The notes under the pieces were generated by a model, which had not been told where the DNA came from, made no database searches, and saw only the letters and a program-made list of their open reading frames with translations. From Nitrospiraceae bacterium UBA6898 (GTDB taxonomy: Bacteria > Nitrospirota > Thermodesulfovibrionia > Thermodesulfovibrionales > UBA6898), in contig DKBO01000225.1 of NCBI GenBank assembly GCA_002448975.1, positions 1 through 22,971 on the forward strand: DNA of 22,971 nt. Direction: 5' to 3'. This document shows, piece by piece, positions 1-7,043 of this stretch (its first letter is position 1; each line of letters opens with the position of its first letter). The position numbers and the translations under genes are program-made.

Positions 1-1293
1 CTTAATCTCCCGAATAGGACCATGACTAAAGAAATCTACCTCCAGGAGATCGATCGGCACCGGAGAATTCGCAAGAGCCGCTTCGATACGGGAACGGTTT
101 TCTCTGGCCGCAGCTGTGTCAATAACCAGGACAGGTGAAAAATCATCATACTCCTGGGCAACCACGCTGGCGATATGCGTATTCAGAATGTCATTTGAAT
201 ATTCCGGCAGGAGCAGATTTAAACAAACACTGATACGTGCGGTGCCTTCAGGTCTCTGGAGCTCGAGTAGTTTTCTCTTGCGATCTGAGAATCCTCGGTA
301 CAGGTCGATCAGGTTTTTCTTTAACGTGAACTTCTGCCTGAATATGTCCTGTGCTTTTGCCACCATACCGAGGGCCTCATCAACATTATTTTCTGCCCAG
401 GCAAGATGCTTTCGAATGTCTTCGTAAATTCTGTCGATGGAGCATCGGGTATCTATATAGAGCAGAGAGTCACCAAAAAACTTCTTGGCGAAGTTGTTTT
501 CATCGCAAACGACAAGCGCCCCGGCAGCAATGCTTTCGAACAAACGGCTTGACATCAGTTCGGACTGTTTATGCGCAGGGGATGATAAAACCAGCGCGAT
601 ACCCGACTGGGCGATTTCGTCGATCATCGAAACTCCGTCAAAGGGAAGCTCGCGGACGTAGCTTTCATATCCTCGCCAGACCTCGACGCCCTGGAATAAT
701 TTTGGGCCATAGATCCGGAGTAACCCGGTTCGATCTAAGCGATTCAGCACCTCCTGATGCCGGGACTTCCCGCCACTGATGGCCTCCCAATTGATCCCGG
801 CATAAAAGAGCTTGTGATCACCCAGCGAGGGAGAATGAACAATATCCGCGATGGAGTGATACAGGTTGAAGAAAGGAGGCAGATGGGTCGCAGACCTTCG
901 CACCATGCGACCGATGTGATCGTCGGCCGCCGGCGAACTGCAACTGATAAAATCGTCATGCGTTAGCAGGTTGCGCGAGGTGCGTGAATAACCCCATTCG
1001 TGATAGAACTGTATGGGGTTCCACAGGGCTACAAAAGAAAAAACATCATAAAGTTTTGGCGTGTCGTAATGGAGATGGAGGACGAAATCCACATCCTTTT
1101 TCGCTATGAATCTGTCAGGGGCTTCCAAAAGTCGTCCATCCGCATGAATCTCGACGCACTCCATGCCAAGTGCGGCGGCCGCAATTTTCAGTCGAGCGAT
1201 GCACTCATCCTCTGCTGTCTTGATATCCGGCCACAGTTTGACCACAGCAAAGCGACCCAAAAGTCCGACAGGCACAACAAATTCCTGATTCAT
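1..1293 (-). CDS. Two-domain glycosyltransferase, C-terminal part outside window
   Basis: The minus-strand reading frame is open for 431 codons from an ATG at 1293 to the window edge without a stop, so the gene continues to the left. Residues ~1-350 look like a GT-B enzyme: near residues 245-270 there is a SSRLFESIAAGALVVCDEN stretch, the usual C-terminal signature of group-1 glycosyltransferases (Glyco_trans_1_2 type), and a conserved YAGINWE segment precedes it. From about residue 350 a second domain begins with RISVCLNLLLPEYSND and SVVAQEYDDFSPVLVID, which resembles the opening strands of a GT2 (GT-A fold) domain. The protein is therefore probably a cytoplasmic bifunctional glycosyltransferase adding two sugars. 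The start has only a weak Shine-Dalgarno sequence. It lies 139 bp downstream of the fucose synthase gene and may share its transcript. The substrate is unknown. Confidence 0.82.
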   Translation of the reverse strand, partial: MNQEFVVPVGLLGRFAVVKLWPDIKTAEDECIARLKIAAAALGMECVEIHADGRLLEAPDRFIAKKDVDFVLHLHYDTPKLYDVFSFVALWNPIQFYHEWGYSRTSRNLLTHDDFISCSSPAADDHIGRMVRRSATHLPPFFNLYHSIADIVHSPSLGDHKLFYAGINWEAISGGKSRHQEVLNRLDRTGLLRIYGPKLFQGVEVWRGYESYVRELPFDGVSMIDEIAQSGIALVLSSPAHKQSELMSSRLFESIAAGALVVCDENNFAKKFFGDSLLYIDTRCSIDRIYEDIRKHLAWAENNVDEALGMVAKAQDIFRQKFTLKKNLIDLYRGFSDRKRKLLELQRPEGTARISVCLNLLLPEYSNDILNTHIASVVAQEYDDFSPVLVIDTAAARENRSRIEAALANSPVPIDLLEVDFFSHGPIREIK

Positions 1294-1432
1294 CACGTAA
1301 TGATATCCATTCAGTTACTATTCAAGAAATCTTAACACCGCCGCTAACGAGCGCAGTTCCAAGGCTTGGTGCACCTATTTCGTAAAGCTGAGACGAAAGA
1401 AGCGACAGGCTCGGGTTCCACGAGTATTGGCA

Positions 1433-2419
1433 TCAGAGACGGCTGCTACGATTTGGTGTTTCTAGCAACGACAGAAAGTCCTTATAGGCGTTCTGCAAGC
1501 CGGTCTTTTCATCGACCTTGGGGCGCCAGCCGATTGCCTGAATGCGAGAATTGTCGAGCAGCTTTCCCATTGTCCCATTTGGCTTGGACGTATCGTAGAC
1601 GACACTCCCCTCAAAACCAACCACCTCAGCGATTAGGTTGGCCAATTCTGCAATGGAAAAGTCATAACCGCATCCCACGTTAAACATATCGTGCGTCATA
1701 GGGGCTGCCATGAGGCACTTCATGGCTTCTGCCACATCGTCCACATACAGTATCTCACGTCGTGGTGTCCCATCGCCCCAAACGACAAATTCCCGTTTGC
1801 CGGCCTGCTTCGCCTCGTGTGCACGACGAAGGATGCCGGCGACGACATGGCTGTGCTGAAGATGATAATTATCGCCGGGACCATATAAATTGGGAGGTAT
1901 GACTGAAATAAAATTACATCCATATTGTTTACGATATGCGCGACACAGCTCTATCCCCGCGATCTTGCTGATCGCATATGAGCGGATGTTATTTTCCAGC
2001 GGTCCTGTCATGATTGAGTCCTCGGAGATGGGCTGGGCCGCTATTGCTGGATAGATACAATTCGACGCCACGAAAACCAGTTTTTTAACACCGTAATGAT
2101 GCGCCGCGTCAATGACATTTGTCTGAATCATCAAATTTCCGTACAGAAAATCAGCAGGATACGTAGCGTTTGCATGTATGCCGCCGACCTTTGCACCAAC
2201 ATGAAAGATCAACTCCGGCCGATTTTGGTCAACCCAATCGTGAACGGCACTTTGGTTGCTTAAATCAAGTTCCTGGCGTGAGGCGAGCAATAAATTAGCT
2301 CCCTCCTTGCTAAGGCTGCGAACCAGAGCAGACCCGAGCATTCCTCGATGGCCAGTTATCCATGTTCTTTTGCCCGCGAAGGAAAATGTACTGTTCTTTG
2401 TGGATATAATTTCGTTCAT
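1433..2419 (-). CDS. fcl: GDP-L-fucose synthase (GDP-4-keto-6-deoxymannose epimerase/reductase)
   Basis: This 328-residue protein converts GDP-4-keto-6-deoxy-D-mannose to GDP-L-fucose with NADPH, supplying activated fucose for the glycan. It is an extended short-chain dehydrogenase: the nucleotide-binding loop GHRGMLG is at residues 23-29, followed by the family's GGIHAN and YPADFLYGN stretches. The catalytic set is present: Ser119 and Cys121 in SNCIYP, Tyr148 and Lys152 in SYAISK, and His191 in HSHVV. NLYGPGDN and the C-terminal PNGTMGKLLD are also typical. Length matches the family norm (~310-325). ATG at 2419 is supported by GGAGAG five bases upstream. The partner enzyme GDP-mannose 4,6-dehydratase (gmd) is not in the window. 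Only 29 bases separate the start from the tail of a second, broken fcl copy. Confidence 0.95.
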   Translation of the reverse strand: MNEIISTKNSTFSFAGKRTWITGHRGMLGSALVRSLSKEGANLLLASRQELDLSNQSAVHDWVDQNRPELIFHVGAKVGGIHANATYPADFLYGNLMIQTNVIDAAHHYGVKKLVFVASNCIYPAIAAQPISEDSIMTGPLENNIRSYAISKIAGIELCRAYRKQYGCNFISVIPPNLYGPGDNYHLQHSHVVAGILRRAHEAKQAGKREFVVWGDGTPRREILYVDDVAEAMKCLMAAPMTHDMFNVGCGYDFSIAELANLIAEVVGFEGSVVYDTSKPNGTMGKLLDNSRIQAIGWRPKVDEKTGLQNAYKDFLSLLETPNRSSRL

Positions 2420-2448
2420 TGATTCTCTCCGTTTAATTAAATTGCAAA

Positions 2449-2616
2449 CTATATGAATATGCAGTGCCTTTTTGCATTACAGCACTCCGTACACACCATG
2501 TGATACTCGCTCTTCACACCCTCTTCAAGTTTGATCCTGAATTTCCATCCGAGAGAATTTATCTTCGAAGTATCCATAAGCTTTAGCGGCATGCCGTCCG
2601 GTCTGAAGGCATCCCA
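2449..2616 (-). pseudogene. C-terminal remnant of a second GDP-L-fucose synthase gene
   Basis: About 55 codons directly after the cysC relic and in the same frame read like the end of a fucose synthase: RPDGMPLKLMDTSKINSLGW followed by an LEEGVKSEY segment, ending at a TAG at 2449-2451. Intact family members end with a PDGTPRKLLD-like segment, then LGW, then LEEGL..TY. No N-terminal or catalytic part of this copy is present, so it is a truncated remnant. Its sequence differs clearly from the C-terminus of the intact fcl immediately downstream, so it is not a simple recent duplication. I judge it to be the leftover of an older fcl allele replaced or deleted during rearrangement. Confidence 0.6.
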
Positions 2617-3048
2617 CTATTCACACACCTCATGCGCGCATCGGCAATAGACCTCAATGAAATTGCCATCACCCGCATGTCTGCGCGCCTATCGACGCTG
2701 CTCCCGGTAAGGTGATATGACTGTCGAAAGAATGATGTTGCCGGCATCCAGGAACGGCTTGACCATCTCGCCAAAGCGGCGGATGTTCTCGTTCCGGTCC
2801 TTTTCCGAAAACCCCGGGTCGGAACACAAACCGTGGCGTACATTGTCCCCGTCGAAAAAGTAGGTGCGATATCTCCGCTGATGCAATAGTTCCTCGACTG
2901 CACGGCAGAGCGTTGATTACCCTGATCCTGAAAGCTCAGTCGGCCATATGACCGCGCTTCTATGCCCGTTACGTTTTCCACGAAGCTACAGGTAATCGTC
3001 GAATGATGCCAGACCGGTCCGTGATGGCTTTCTGAAGGAACGCTATAG
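2617..3048 (-). pseudogene. cysC: Decayed adenylylsulfate (APS) kinase gene
   Basis: Minus-strand translation gives a clear APS kinase, the enzyme that phosphorylates adenylyl sulfate to PAPS, the sulfate donor of sulfotransferases. In one frame one sees NGHRSAVIWPTELSGSG, then a stop where the P-loop lysine of GLSGSGKST should be (TAA at 2919-2917), then STLCRAVEELLHQRRYRTYF, FDGDNVRHGL, FSEKDRNENIRRFGEMV and DAGNIILSTVISPYREQR. A TAG follows at 2691-2689, then GDGNFIEVYCRCAHEVCE and a second TAG at 2619-2617. The likely N-terminus (VWHHSTIT, around 3012-2988) is in another frame, so there is also a frameshift. The C-terminal third of the enzyme is missing and fucose-synthase sequence follows. 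Three nonsense codons, a frameshift and a truncation make function very unlikely. Confidence 0.8.
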
Positions 3049-3609
3049 TCCGTAGAGGCCCCCTGACAATCCTATAAATCCATGTTAAGAGATAAGCCAA
3101 TATGCCCCAGTCCAGCAAGCCTAAGAGCTGTTATTCGAATGTGAATTTTTTCTCTCGATTCATATATGGTAATTTAGACTCTTCCTAAATATATGCAAAG
3201 AGGTCATTCGTAATTTCGTTGCCCTTTATGCATAGCGATGATTTTGTTGCAGCCGTAAAAAGCAGAAAAAAAACGAGCTACCGCCGATCATGCTATTACT
3301 TGAGCATGTGCTTATATGTTTATATCTCAGTAGAAAAACAATAAAATTTAAGAGAACTAATTATTGATAAAAATAACAATAACTCATCTAAATGATTCAT
3401 AAGCAATAAAAACCTTGCTTATCCGCGCGATATTCGCACCGGAGATGCTCAGGATCAGTGATTGCCCATCCGGAATAGAGGTGTGTGCCCAGAATAATCC
3501 CCCTTGTAAGCTTCCTAAAAAATATTGTTAACACATCGCGCGAATGTCCGCAATGAGAAGAACCCAAAAATCTTTTAATATGTTGCACGATAAGGACTTA
3601 ACTCATATC
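3049..3609. other. AT-rich intergenic stretch without a recognisable gene
   Basis: Between the cysC relic and the epimerase gene there is roughly 560 bp of visibly AT-rich DNA. The only open frame of note is a 63-codon minus-strand ORF at 3397-3588 (from a TTG). It has no family motif I recognise and no convincing ribosome binding site. Another frame across the same bases has a coding-like stretch ending ISGANIARISKVFIAYESF, so this may be a scrambled gene remnant. The region could hold promoters for the minus-strand genes to its left, but I cannot name a clear -35/-10 pair. Confidence 0.5.
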
Positions 3610-4539
3610 TTAACTTATTCCCTGTTCAACAATCCATGCAAGCGTTCTTGATAACCCGTCCTGAAAGGTGGTCCGGGGATACCAGTCGAGATATCGCGAT
3701 GCCTGCGAGATGTCCAGAACATTGGATGGCACATCAAAGGCCCTTGAAGGTGTATAGATGCATCGCACCTCTTTGCCCAGCAATGCTCCTATGGCGTCCA
3801 GTACTTCATTCAGACTCTTGCCTTCTCCACTCCCGACATTGAAAATTCTGCAGTTTCCTTGGTATGTTATCGCCCTTGCCAGAGGTGCTATCGCATCCTT
3901 AACATAAAGGTAATCGCGGATCACCGTTCCGTCACCCCAGATTTCAATAGGCTGGTTGTGAAGTGCCTTGTGGAGGAAAACCGCTATCACGCCCTGAGCA
4001 GCTGTCACCTTCTGCCGCTCTCCGAAAGGATTTGCAAGACGAAAAACACAGTAATCAAGGTTGTACAGATGGTGATATAAATGCAGATATTTTTCAATGG
4101 TCACTTTGGCGATCCCGTATGAACAGATGGGATTCGTCGCATGCGACTCTTTAATGGGCACTTCCTTGGGAATGCCGTAAACCGTGCCTCCGGATGAGAC
4201 AAACATTATTCTTTTGTTCTTCCCTTTTACCAGGTCAAGCAGCCGCAGGGTGCCAATGACATTGGTCTCCATGTCATAGACCGGATTGTCATTGGATGAT
4301 TTCGGTAGCGTGGTACCGACAAGGTGAAAGATAATATCGCATCCGGAAATGGCCGGTGCAAGATCTTCCTGATTCATAAAATCTCCCTCAGTCCATTCCA
4401 GACTGCCTGCCTCATCAGGGAGGGAGAAACGCTCCAGGTTTGGGCGATCGAAGATCCTCACGTGGTGACCAGCTGTCAGCAGGGCCTGGCAAAGATGATA
4501 GCCTAAAAAGCCACCCCCACCCAAGATCACACAATTCAT
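3610..4539 (-). CDS. NAD-dependent nucleotide-sugar epimerase/dehydratase (GalE-like)
   Basis: This 309-residue protein is an extended short-chain dehydrogenase acting on a nucleotide sugar, most like UDP-hexose 4-epimerases. The dinucleotide-binding loop GGGGFLG occupies residues 7-13 and Asp31 at the end of the second strand (IFDRPN) favours NAD over NADP. The substrate and catalytic elements are SSGGTVYG (116-122, with Ser116 and Thr119), Tyr141 and Lys145 in YGIAK, and RLANPFGERQ (167-176). WGDGTVIRDYLYVKD follows at about residue 201, as is usual. Length is typical. ATG at 4539 overlaps the TGA of the upstream GT4 gene (ATGA), and GAGGAG lies nine bases before it, indicating translational coupling. 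It probably makes a precursor used by that neighbour. Whether it is an epimerase or a dehydratase cannot be settled from motifs. Confidence 0.88.
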   Translation of the reverse strand: MNCVILGGGGFLGYHLCQALLTAGHHVRIFDRPNLERFSLPDEAGSLEWTEGDFMNQEDLAPAISGCDIIFHLVGTTLPKSSNDNPVYDMETNVIGTLRLLDLVKGKNKRIMFVSSGGTVYGIPKEVPIKESHATNPICSYGIAKVTIEKYLHLYHHLYNLDYCVFRLANPFGERQKVTAAQGVIAVFLHKALHNQPIEIWGDGTVIRDYLYVKDAIAPLARAITYQGNCRIFNVGSGEGKSLNEVLDAIGALLGKEVRCIYTPSRAFDVPSNVLDISQASRYLDWYPRTTFQDGLSRTLAWIVEQGIS

Positions 4540-5630
4540 CTGGATCGACTCCTCGAACCCGCTGCTTCGACTGCCGCGTAAACATTTTTATATTGACATA
4601 TCATGGTGTCCAAATGAAAGTTGTCCAGAAGCAGTTTGTGCGAGAATTTTCCCATTTCCCGCGCCAAATGTCTGTCCGTTCTTAATGTTTCTATGCAGGC
4701 GAGCGCTTCTTCTTTCCCCGTAAACTTGAAGCCGCTCCTGCCGTTTTCAACCAGTTCCCTGTTACCGACGCAATCAGAAAGTATAACGGGTTTGCCAGCG
4801 CACATTGCCAGGAGCACGGACAGGGGGAGGCCTTCCCACAGGGATGTTGACAGATATATGTCTATATGCCGGAGCCTTTGAATCAGTTCATCTTTGGGCA
4901 GCCATCCGGATATCTGAATATTCGAAGATGAGAGTATATGACGCAGCTCCCCATCACCGAACCAGAGGAATTGTATGGAAGGGTCTGGTGCGAACGCCTT
5001 TGCAATTTCGTTGAACAGGAAGGGATTTTTTTGATGCGTGATCCTTCCTGATGTTCCAACGACGGTTATATCGCCGGGTGGTGAAGAATGAAGGATCTTA
5101 TCGCATGAGATGCCGTTTTTGATATGCCCTGCAGCTATGCCCAGCTTTCTGAATGATGCTGCCTCTGAAGAGCCGTCGCAGATTATCTGGCCGCCAAATC
5201 GCGATGCGATATTTTCAAGGAACGTGTAATATTTTGCCTTCAGCCTTGAGATATCAGTTCTCAGGAACGGTGCCCCATGCGGAGTATAGAGTGCTTTGTC
5301 TTGTAAGCCGAGAAGCCTGCAGGCAAGCCTGCCGTGAAACCCTGCTTTTGAGGAGTGAAGATGTACTACATTACATGGTTTTATTCTCCGTAGCAGCTTT
5401 ACCAGTTCAACAAGGGCAAGGAACTCCTGCACGGGCCCGACTTCCCTTCCCGCATGCTTCCAGAAATGGAACTCCGTCCCGGCAGGGAAAAGGTATTCAA
5501 AAGAATCCGGTGTCTCATCACGAAGACCGTGTATTATTGCATGATCGTATTCGGGGGTTCCGTGAACGAGTTCAAGGATAGAGTCGAAGACTCCTGCCCC
5601 GAAGGATTCCGCAACATGAAGCACTCTCAT
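4536..5630 (-). CDS. Group-1 (GT4) glycosyltransferase
   Basis: A 364-residue GT-B glycosyltransferase starting MRVLHVAESFGAGVF, preceding the usual HLHSSKAGFHGRLA (91-104) and YTPHG (115-119) segments of the N-terminal domain. The donor-binding C-terminal domain shows VGTSGRITHQKNP (191-203), FLWFGDGE and LWEGLPLSVLLAMCAGKPV (264-282). In this signature the first glutamate of the E-x7-E motif is Glu266, but the second is replaced by Leu274, which is unusual. The frame is open upstream to 5726, but family alignment by eye puts the start at ATG 5630, with AGAGG ten bases before it; a GTG two codons earlier is an alternative. It forms an ATGA-coupled pair with the epimerase gene downstream. Acceptor and donor sugars are unknown. 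Confidence 0.88.
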   Translation of the reverse strand: MRVLHVAESFGAGVFDSILELVHGTPEYDHAIIHGLRDETPDSFEYLFPAGTEFHFWKHAGREVGPVQEFLALVELVKLLRRIKPCNVVHLHSSKAGFHGRLACRLLGLQDKALYTPHGAPFLRTDISRLKAKYYTFLENIASRFGGQIICDGSSEAASFRKLGIAAGHIKNGISCDKILHSSPPGDITVVGTSGRITHQKNPFLFNEIAKAFAPDPSIQFLWFGDGELRHILSSSNIQISGWLPKDELIQRLRHIDIYLSTSLWEGLPLSVLLAMCAGKPVILSDCVGNRELVENGRSGFKFTGKEEALACIETLRTDRHLAREMGKFSHKLLLDNFHLDTMICQYKNVYAAVEAAGSRSRSR

Positions 5631-5965
5631 CGGCACGGGGCCTCTTTCAGACTTGCTGCCGGTGCATAGGACATCACGTGCGGGAGCGTGCCCCTGACGG
5701 TGCCCCAGCTGGGATAGACCTCCCAATGCCAGTTGCGGATGACGATGCCTATACCGCTTTCTCCATGTGGTAAGGGATATGCCTGCCGGGTTGACTTCAT
5801 GCCAGGTGAGCCCCCGAGGGATATTGGCAGCTTCAACATGCCGGGGAAAACTGAAAAAAGCGCAGCAAATATAAAAGGGTAAATAATAACTTTTAGCATT
5901 TTAGCAGGTGATATTTTAACATCATTAAGAGATTGCTCGCTATATCTATAAGTGAACGTGCTCAT
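5627..5965 (-). CDS. Doubtful small ORF with a hydrophobic segment
   Basis: A minus-strand frame, open from 6157 and containing an ATG at 5965, ends with a TGA that overlaps the ATG of the GT4 gene (ATGA at 5630-5627), the same arrangement seen between GT4 and the epimerase. That coupling is the main reason to list it. The product from 5965 (112 residues) has a hydrophobic run VIIYPFIFAALFSVF near residues 26-40, possibly a membrane anchor, followed by a GIGIVIRNWHWEVYPSWGTV segment. I recognise no family. The DNA encoding the N-terminal half is AT-rich and no Shine-Dalgarno sequence precedes 5965, so this may be only the tail of a deleted gene or chance. Confidence 0.25.
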   Translation of the reverse strand: MSTFTYRYSEQSLNDVKISPAKMLKVIIYPFIFAALFSVFPGMLKLPISLGGSPGMKSTRQAYPLPHGESGIGIVIRNWHWEVYPSWGTVRGTLPHVMSYAPAASLKEAPCR

Positions 5966-6200
5966 CAGGAAGCCGTGAGCGCCAATATACGAGGTGACAG
6001 GGATGCTCCTCCCCTTTCTTAAGCAGAAATCACGGTTACTTGAATGAGGTATCAATGAAACGCGAGAACTTATGCAAGAGAGCCTCATTACTACCTTGCC
6101 ATAGGCAAGACAAGGCTCACGGCCCGTGCCCCCGGCGTGTCCTGCGCCTTTCCTCAAGGCGGTCGTTTTATGGTATTATTAACTCTTGTACATATGATAT
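5966..6200. other. Divergent intergenic region
   Basis: This stretch separates the minus-strand sugar genes from the plus-strand export operon and is the natural place for divergent promoters. The sequence just before wzm is AT-rich (TATTAT at 6174-6179, TATGAT at 6193-6198), but I see no well-spaced -35 hexamer, so I do not call a promoter. Wzm lacks an obvious Shine-Dalgarno sequence. Confidence 0.4.
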
Positions 6201-7034
6201 ATGAACAGATCCCCGGAACAGGAAATAATCATAGAAAAGGGCGTTGGTTTCGGTCAGTATTGGGCTGAGCTGTGGCGGTACCGGGAGCTTTTTGCTTTCC
6301 TTGCATGGCGCGACATCCTGGTCAGGTACAAGCAGACTGTCATCGGGATCGCATGGAGTCTCATGAGACCTCTGATTACCATGATCGTTTTTACGATTGT
6401 CTTCGGCAAGATCGCAAAACTCCCATCGGGCAACGTTCCCTATCCGATCATGGTATATGCGGCTATGCTTCCATGGCAGCTGTTCGCAAATTCCCTGAGC
6501 GAAAGCAGCAATTCTCTTGTTACGAATACGAACCTTATTACCAAGGTTTACTTCCCGAGGCTTGTCATTCCTGCCAGTTCGGTCATCACCAGTCTTGTCG
6601 ATTTCGCCATCTCTTCGGCGATCCTCGTGGTATTGATGGGGTGGTATAAATTTGTTCCCGGCTGGAGGATCATTACGGTTCCGGTCTTTCTCTGCCTCAC
6701 TCTTATGACTTCCCTGGGATTTGGCTTGTGGCTGTCGGCCCTGAATGTGAAATATCGCGATTTTAAGTACGTTATCCCCTTTCTGGTTCAGTTCGGTCTC
6801 TATATCTCCCCGGTCGGGTTCAGCAGCAACGTGGTGCCTGAGCAGTGGCGGTTCGCATATTCGCTCAATCCCATGGTCGGGGTTATCGAGGGATTCAGAT
6901 GGGCCCTGCTCGGTGGCGATGCGCGTTTCCTTATGTCAGGGGTTGTTGTTTCCGCTTCTCTTTCGCTGGCCATTCTTGTGTCAGGATTCTTTTTCTTCCG
7001 CAGGACCGAGAGAACGTTTGCCGATGTTATCTGA
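6201..7034 (+). CDS. wzm: Polysaccharide ABC transporter permease
   Basis: A 277-residue inner-membrane protein of the ABC-2 polysaccharide exporter family (Wzm/KpsM/RfbA type). With Wzt it forms the channel that moves completed undecaprenyl-linked glycan across the inner membrane. The N-terminus carries the family's ELWRYRELFAFLAWRDILVR and RYKQTVIGIAWSLMRPL amphipathic region (residues ~23-60). About six hydrophobic segments follow, with VYFPRLVIPAS (~116-126), ALNVKYRDFKYVIPFLVQFG and LNPMVGVIEGFRWALLGG near the end, all hallmark stretches. Length is typical (~260-280). ATG at 6201 is the first in-frame start but lacks a clear ribosome binding site. It sits ten bases upstream of wzt in the same operon. 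Confidence 0.95.
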   Translation: MNRSPEQEIIIEKGVGFGQYWAELWRYRELFAFLAWRDILVRYKQTVIGIAWSLMRPLITMIVFTIVFGKIAKLPSGNVPYPIMVYAAMLPWQLFANSLSESSNSLVTNTNLITKVYFPRLVIPASSVITSLVDFAISSAILVVLMGWYKFVPGWRIITVPVFLCLTLMTSLGFGLWLSALNVKYRDFKYVIPFLVQFGLYISPVGFSSNVVPEQWRFAYSLNPMVGVIEGFRWALLGGDARFLMSGVVVSASLSLAILVSGFFFFRRTERTFADVI

Positions 7035-7043
7035 GGTGAGGGT

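Noticed and set aside
351..779. Plus-strand ORF of 142 codons
   Set aside because: It lies antisense to the partial glycosyltransferase at 1-1293, whose frame shows clear family motifs; the plus-strand product is Arg/Ser-rich and featureless.
2617..2940. In-frame stop codons in cysC as possible recoding (pyrrolysine or other suppression)
   Set aside because: Both TAA and TAG occur, the N-terminus is frameshifted and the C-terminal third is gone. The intact genes nearby use TAA, TAG and TGA normally, so decay is the simpler explanation.
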